From the NCBI GenBank assembly GCA_003161205.1, contig PMOU01000050.1:726-9218 (forward strand): DNA of 8,493 nucleotides, read 5' to 3'. Shown piece after piece: positions 7,069 to 8,493 of the stretch (the stretch's first letter is position 1; each line of letters starts with the position of its first letter). The position numbers and the translations under genes are program-made. This DNA comes from Actinomycetota bacterium (GTDB lineage Bacteria > Actinomycetota > Actinomycetes > Streptosporangiales > Streptosporangiaceae). The notes beneath the pieces are model-generated. The model was not told the DNA's origin and searched no databases. It saw nothing but the letters and a program-made list of their open reading frames with translations.

Positions 7069-7665
7069 TCAGGCTTGGCGCCGGGCCAGGATCTGCCGCT
7101 TCAGGCCCCGCTCACGCTGGTCCAGGACGGTGAAGTCGGGCGGGAGGAGCGACGCGGGCTCGCCGGGCGCCAGGCACCATTCCGCGTGCAGGCTCGGGCG
7201 CGAGTGCCGGGCTTCGACGGTATAGGCCTCCCAGCCGAGCAGTCCGGTGGCCGCCACGGCCTGCGTCGCCGCGGCGAACACGTCCGACGCCCAGAAGCCG
7301 GTGCACAGCACGAGCGCGTGTGACCGCGGGTCCGGCTGCCAGGCTGACAGGTCGGCGTGCACCAGGGTGATCAGGTGGTCAAGGCCATGGCGCCGGGCCT
7401 TGGCGCCGAGCATCCCGAGCGCGACCTCGGACACGTCCACCGCCGTGACCTCGCGTCCGTTCGCCGCGGCCAGCAGCGCGGCGCCGGACGGTCCGCAGGC
7501 CAGTTCGGCCACGGGCCCGCCGGGCAGGTCCATCGACAGCGCCCGTATCGACAGCGGATGAGGGACGAAGGACGGCGCGAAATCGCCGGCATACTTGGCG
7601 TTCCACCTGAGCCGATCCGGGTGATCGCCCGGGACGGTATCGGCTCCTGCATCGTCCGATGCCAT
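7069..7665 (-). CDS. Class I SAM-dependent methyltransferase
   Basis: A 198-residue, cytoplasmic Rossmann-fold methyltransferase that would transfer a methyl group from S-adenosylmethionine; the acceptor cannot be told from the sequence. RWNAKYAG (20-27) and FVPHPLSIRAL (33-43) form the N-terminal cap. Motif I is AELACGPSG at 53-61, the SAM-binding Gly loop, with Ser where many relatives have Gly. VTAVDVS at 73-79 supplies the acidic residue for the SAM ribose (Asp77). HADLSAW at 104-110 and LVLCTGFW at 118-125 fill the adenine-binding and beta-4 positions, and the C-terminal block SLHAEWCLAPGEPASLLP (158-175) is typical of this small actinobacterial family. The start is ATG at 7665-7663; no good Shine-Dalgarno precedes it. 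It is convergent with the VWA gene and divergent from mftD, so it stands alone. A link to mycofactocin is possible from position only. Confidence 0.88.
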   Translation of the reverse strand: MASDDAGADTVPGDHPDRLRWNAKYAGDFAPSFVPHPLSIRALSMDLPGGPVAELACGPSGAALLAAANGREVTAVDVSEVALGMLGAKARRHGLDHLITLVHADLSAWQPDPRSHALVLCTGFWASDVFAAATQAVAATGLLGWEAYTVEARHSRPSLHAEWCLAPGEPASLLPPDFTVLDQRERGLKRQILARRQA

Positions 7666-7673
7666 ATCCGTGG

Positions 7674-7679
7674 ATACTA
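7674..7679 (-). promoter_or_regulatory. Candidate -10 element for the methyltransferase gene
   Basis: On the - strand, TAGTAT lies 8 bases before the ATG at 7665. This fits the actinobacterial TANNNT -10 pattern and would place transcription initiation at or next to the ATG, that is, a leaderless mRNA. This agrees with the missing Shine-Dalgarno. No convincing -35 hexamer is seen at the expected distance. Confidence 0.4.
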
Positions 7680-7711
7680 CGGCTCAGCGGTGGTGCTCGC
7701 GAGGCTCTTGA

Positions 7712-7736
7712 CCAGTCACATGTGACCCGTGACTGG
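7712..7736. promoter_or_regulatory. Nested palindrome, operator candidate upstream of mftD
   Basis: CCAGTCAC (7712-7719) and GTGACTGG (7729-7736) form a perfect 8-base inverted repeat around 9 bases. Inside it, GTCACATGTGAC (7715-7726) is a perfect 12-base palindrome, so three GTGAC/GTCAC half-sites sit within 25 bases. It lies between divergent genes, about 63 bases before the mftD start and about 47 bases from the methyltransferase start. TTGACC at 7708-7713, a possible -35 for the + strand, overlaps its left edge, though no good -10 follows at 16-18 bases. A dimeric repressor such as a TetR- or GntR-family protein is the likely reader; which one is not known. Confidence 0.6.
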
Positions 7737-7744
7737 ATCTTTAC

Positions 7745-7757
7745 GGCACTGAGTGCC
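7745..7757. promoter_or_regulatory. Second palindrome in the mftD upstream region
   Basis: GGCACT-G-AGTGCC is a perfect 6+1+6 palindrome 8 bases after the first operator candidate and 41 bases before the mftD start. It could be a second, different operator or a short RNA hairpin in the mftD leader. Its half-site (AGTGCC) differs from the GTGAC half-site of the neighbouring palindrome. Confidence 0.45.
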
Positions 7758-7788
7758 AAAATAAAGGATCAGCATCAGCCGGCGCGCG

Positions 7789-7794
7789 AAGGAG
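7789..7794 (+). promoter_or_regulatory. Ribosome binding site of mftD
   Basis: AAGGAG lies 4 bases before ATG 7799 and fixes that start. Unlike the overlapping operon genes upstream, mftD begins with an independent, strong translation signal. Confidence 0.75.
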
Positions 7795-7798
7795 ACCG

Positions 7799-8493
7799 AT
7801 GGCAAGCACCCGTGAGTGGTTCGAGACGGTCGAAGAGGCGCGCCGCCGGGCCAGGCGGCACCTGCCGAAGTCGGTCTACCTGGCCCTGGTCGCCGGCACG
7901 GAAAAGGGCGTCACGCTGCGGGACAACACGGCGGCCTTCAGCGAGCTGCGGTTCGCGCCGCCGCGCATCGCGGACCTGCCCGCCACCAGGGAGATGGCCA
8001 CCTCGGTGCTCGGCCAGGAGATCTCCCTGCCGGTGATCGCGTCCCCGACCGGCGTCCAGGCGGTGCACCCGGACGGCGAGGTGGCGGTGGCGCGCGGCAC
8101 GGCCGGGGCGGGCACCGCGATGGGCCTCAGCTCGTTCGGCAGCACGCCGGTCGAGGCCGTGACGGAGGTCAATCCGAAGCTGTTCTTCCAGACCTACTGG
8201 TCGGGCGGCCGGGACAAGATCCTGGAGCGGGCCGAACGCGCCCGGCGGGCCGGCGCCAAGGGCCTGATCGTCACCCTGGACTGGTCGTTCTCCAACGGCC
8301 GGGACTGGGGCAGCCCGGCTATCCCGGAGAAGATTGACCTGCGGACCCTCATCCGGCTGGCGCCTGAGGGCATCACCCGGCCTGGCTACGTGCGCCAGTG
8401 GCTTGCCCACGGCGGCCTGCCCGACCTCACCGTCCCCAACATGGCCGCTCCCGGCGAGCCGGCCCCCACGTTCTTCGGCGTCTACGGCGAGTG
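7799..8493 (+). CDS. mftD: Pre-mycofactocin synthase MftD, N-terminal part (3' truncated by window)
   Basis: The frame is open from ATG 7799 to the window edge (231 codons; the family is about 390 residues). It is an FMN-dependent TIM-barrel protein of the alpha-hydroxy-acid dehydrogenase (LldD-like) family. MftD oxidatively deaminates the MftA-derived cyclised Tyr/Val moiety (AHDP) to give redox-active pre-mycofactocin. The subfamily is set by LPKSVYLALVAGTEKGVTL (22-40), DNTAAFSELRFAP (42-54), GQEISLPVIASPTGVQAV (72-89), GLSSFGSTPVE (109-119), FFQTYWSGGRD (129-139), IVTLDWSFSNGRDWGSP (157-173) and the near-end FFGVYGE; these match remembered mycobacterial MftD (Rv0694) far better than true lactate dehydrogenases. 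FMN-contact positions in view are PTG (83-85), SS (111-112), Gln131 and Thr159. The catalytic His/Arg lie beyond the window. mftABC are not found upstream. Non-MftD lactate or glycolate oxidase is the less likely alternative. Confidence 0.85.
   Translation, partial: MASTREWFETVEEARRRARRHLPKSVYLALVAGTEKGVTLRDNTAAFSELRFAPPRIADLPATREMATSVLGQEISLPVIASPTGVQAVHPDGEVAVARGTAGAGTAMGLSSFGSTPVEAVTEVNPKLFFQTYWSGGRDKILERAERARRAGAKGLIVTLDWSFSNGRDWGSPAIPEKIDLRTLIRLAPEGITRPGYVRQWLAHGGLPDLTVPNMAAPGEPAPTFFGVYGE

Noticed and set aside
7075..7725. Several + strand open frames opposite the methyltransferase
   Set aside because: The - strand frame carries clear SAM-binding motifs in the right order, while the + strand frames have none.
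7708..7742. Sigma70-type promoter for mftD starting at TTGACC
   Set aside because: The -35 is fair, but no TANNNT hexamer occurs 16-18 bases downstream, so it is mentioned only with the operator and not called as a promoter.
1..8493. tRNA, rRNA, CRISPR array, insertion sequence or attachment site
   Set aside because: No spaced repeats, terminal inverted repeats with a transposase, or tRNA-like cloverleaf were seen; the two intergenic regions are too short for such elements beyond the hairpins described.

Overview
The window comes from a high-GC actinomycete (Actinomycetota). Codon third positions are strongly G/C, genes are packed with stop/start overlaps, TTG and GTG starts are used, and two hallmark actinobacterial loci are present: a SWIM/DUF5691/MoxR/DUF5682/VWA cassette and a mycofactocin gene, mftD. 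The genus cannot be named from the sequence alone. A filamentous or soil actinomycete is an inference.

Region 1 (1-6899, + strand) is one tightly coupled operon of five genes, the first cut by the window edge. They are the C-terminal part of a SWIM zinc-finger family protein, a DUF5691 protein with a helical, HEAT-like centre, a MoxR-type AAA+ ATPase, a DUF5682 protein, and a von Willebrand factor A (VWA) protein with a complete MIDAS metal site. All four junctions are 4-base overlaps (TTGA, ATGA, GTGA, ATGA), which implies translational coupling and a fixed protein ratio. MoxR plus VWA is the classic pairing of an ATP-driven chaperone or remodelling motor with its substrate adaptor, as in RavA/ViaA. 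Here it is tied to a DUF5682 protein whose N-terminal third carries motifs resembling the TraB/PrgY/TIKI hydrolase-like superfamily. The function of the cassette is unknown to me, and it is the most interesting object in the window.

Region 2 (6900-7068) is non-coding. It lies between two convergent genes and holds a strong, nearly perfect hairpin that probably ends the operon, plus a weaker inverted repeat.

Region 3 (7069-7665, - strand) is a small class I SAM-dependent methyltransferase of unknown substrate, possibly leaderless.

Region 4 (7666-7798) is a divergent intergenic region with two clear palindromic operator candidates and a strong ribosome binding site. It leads into Region 5 (7799 to the window end, + strand), the first 231 codons of an FMN-dependent alpha-hydroxy-acid-dehydrogenase-family protein recognisable as MftD (pre-mycofactocin synthase). 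The peptide precursor and maturase genes (mftA, mftB, mftC) that usually precede mftD are absent upstream, so this mftD heads its own transcription unit.
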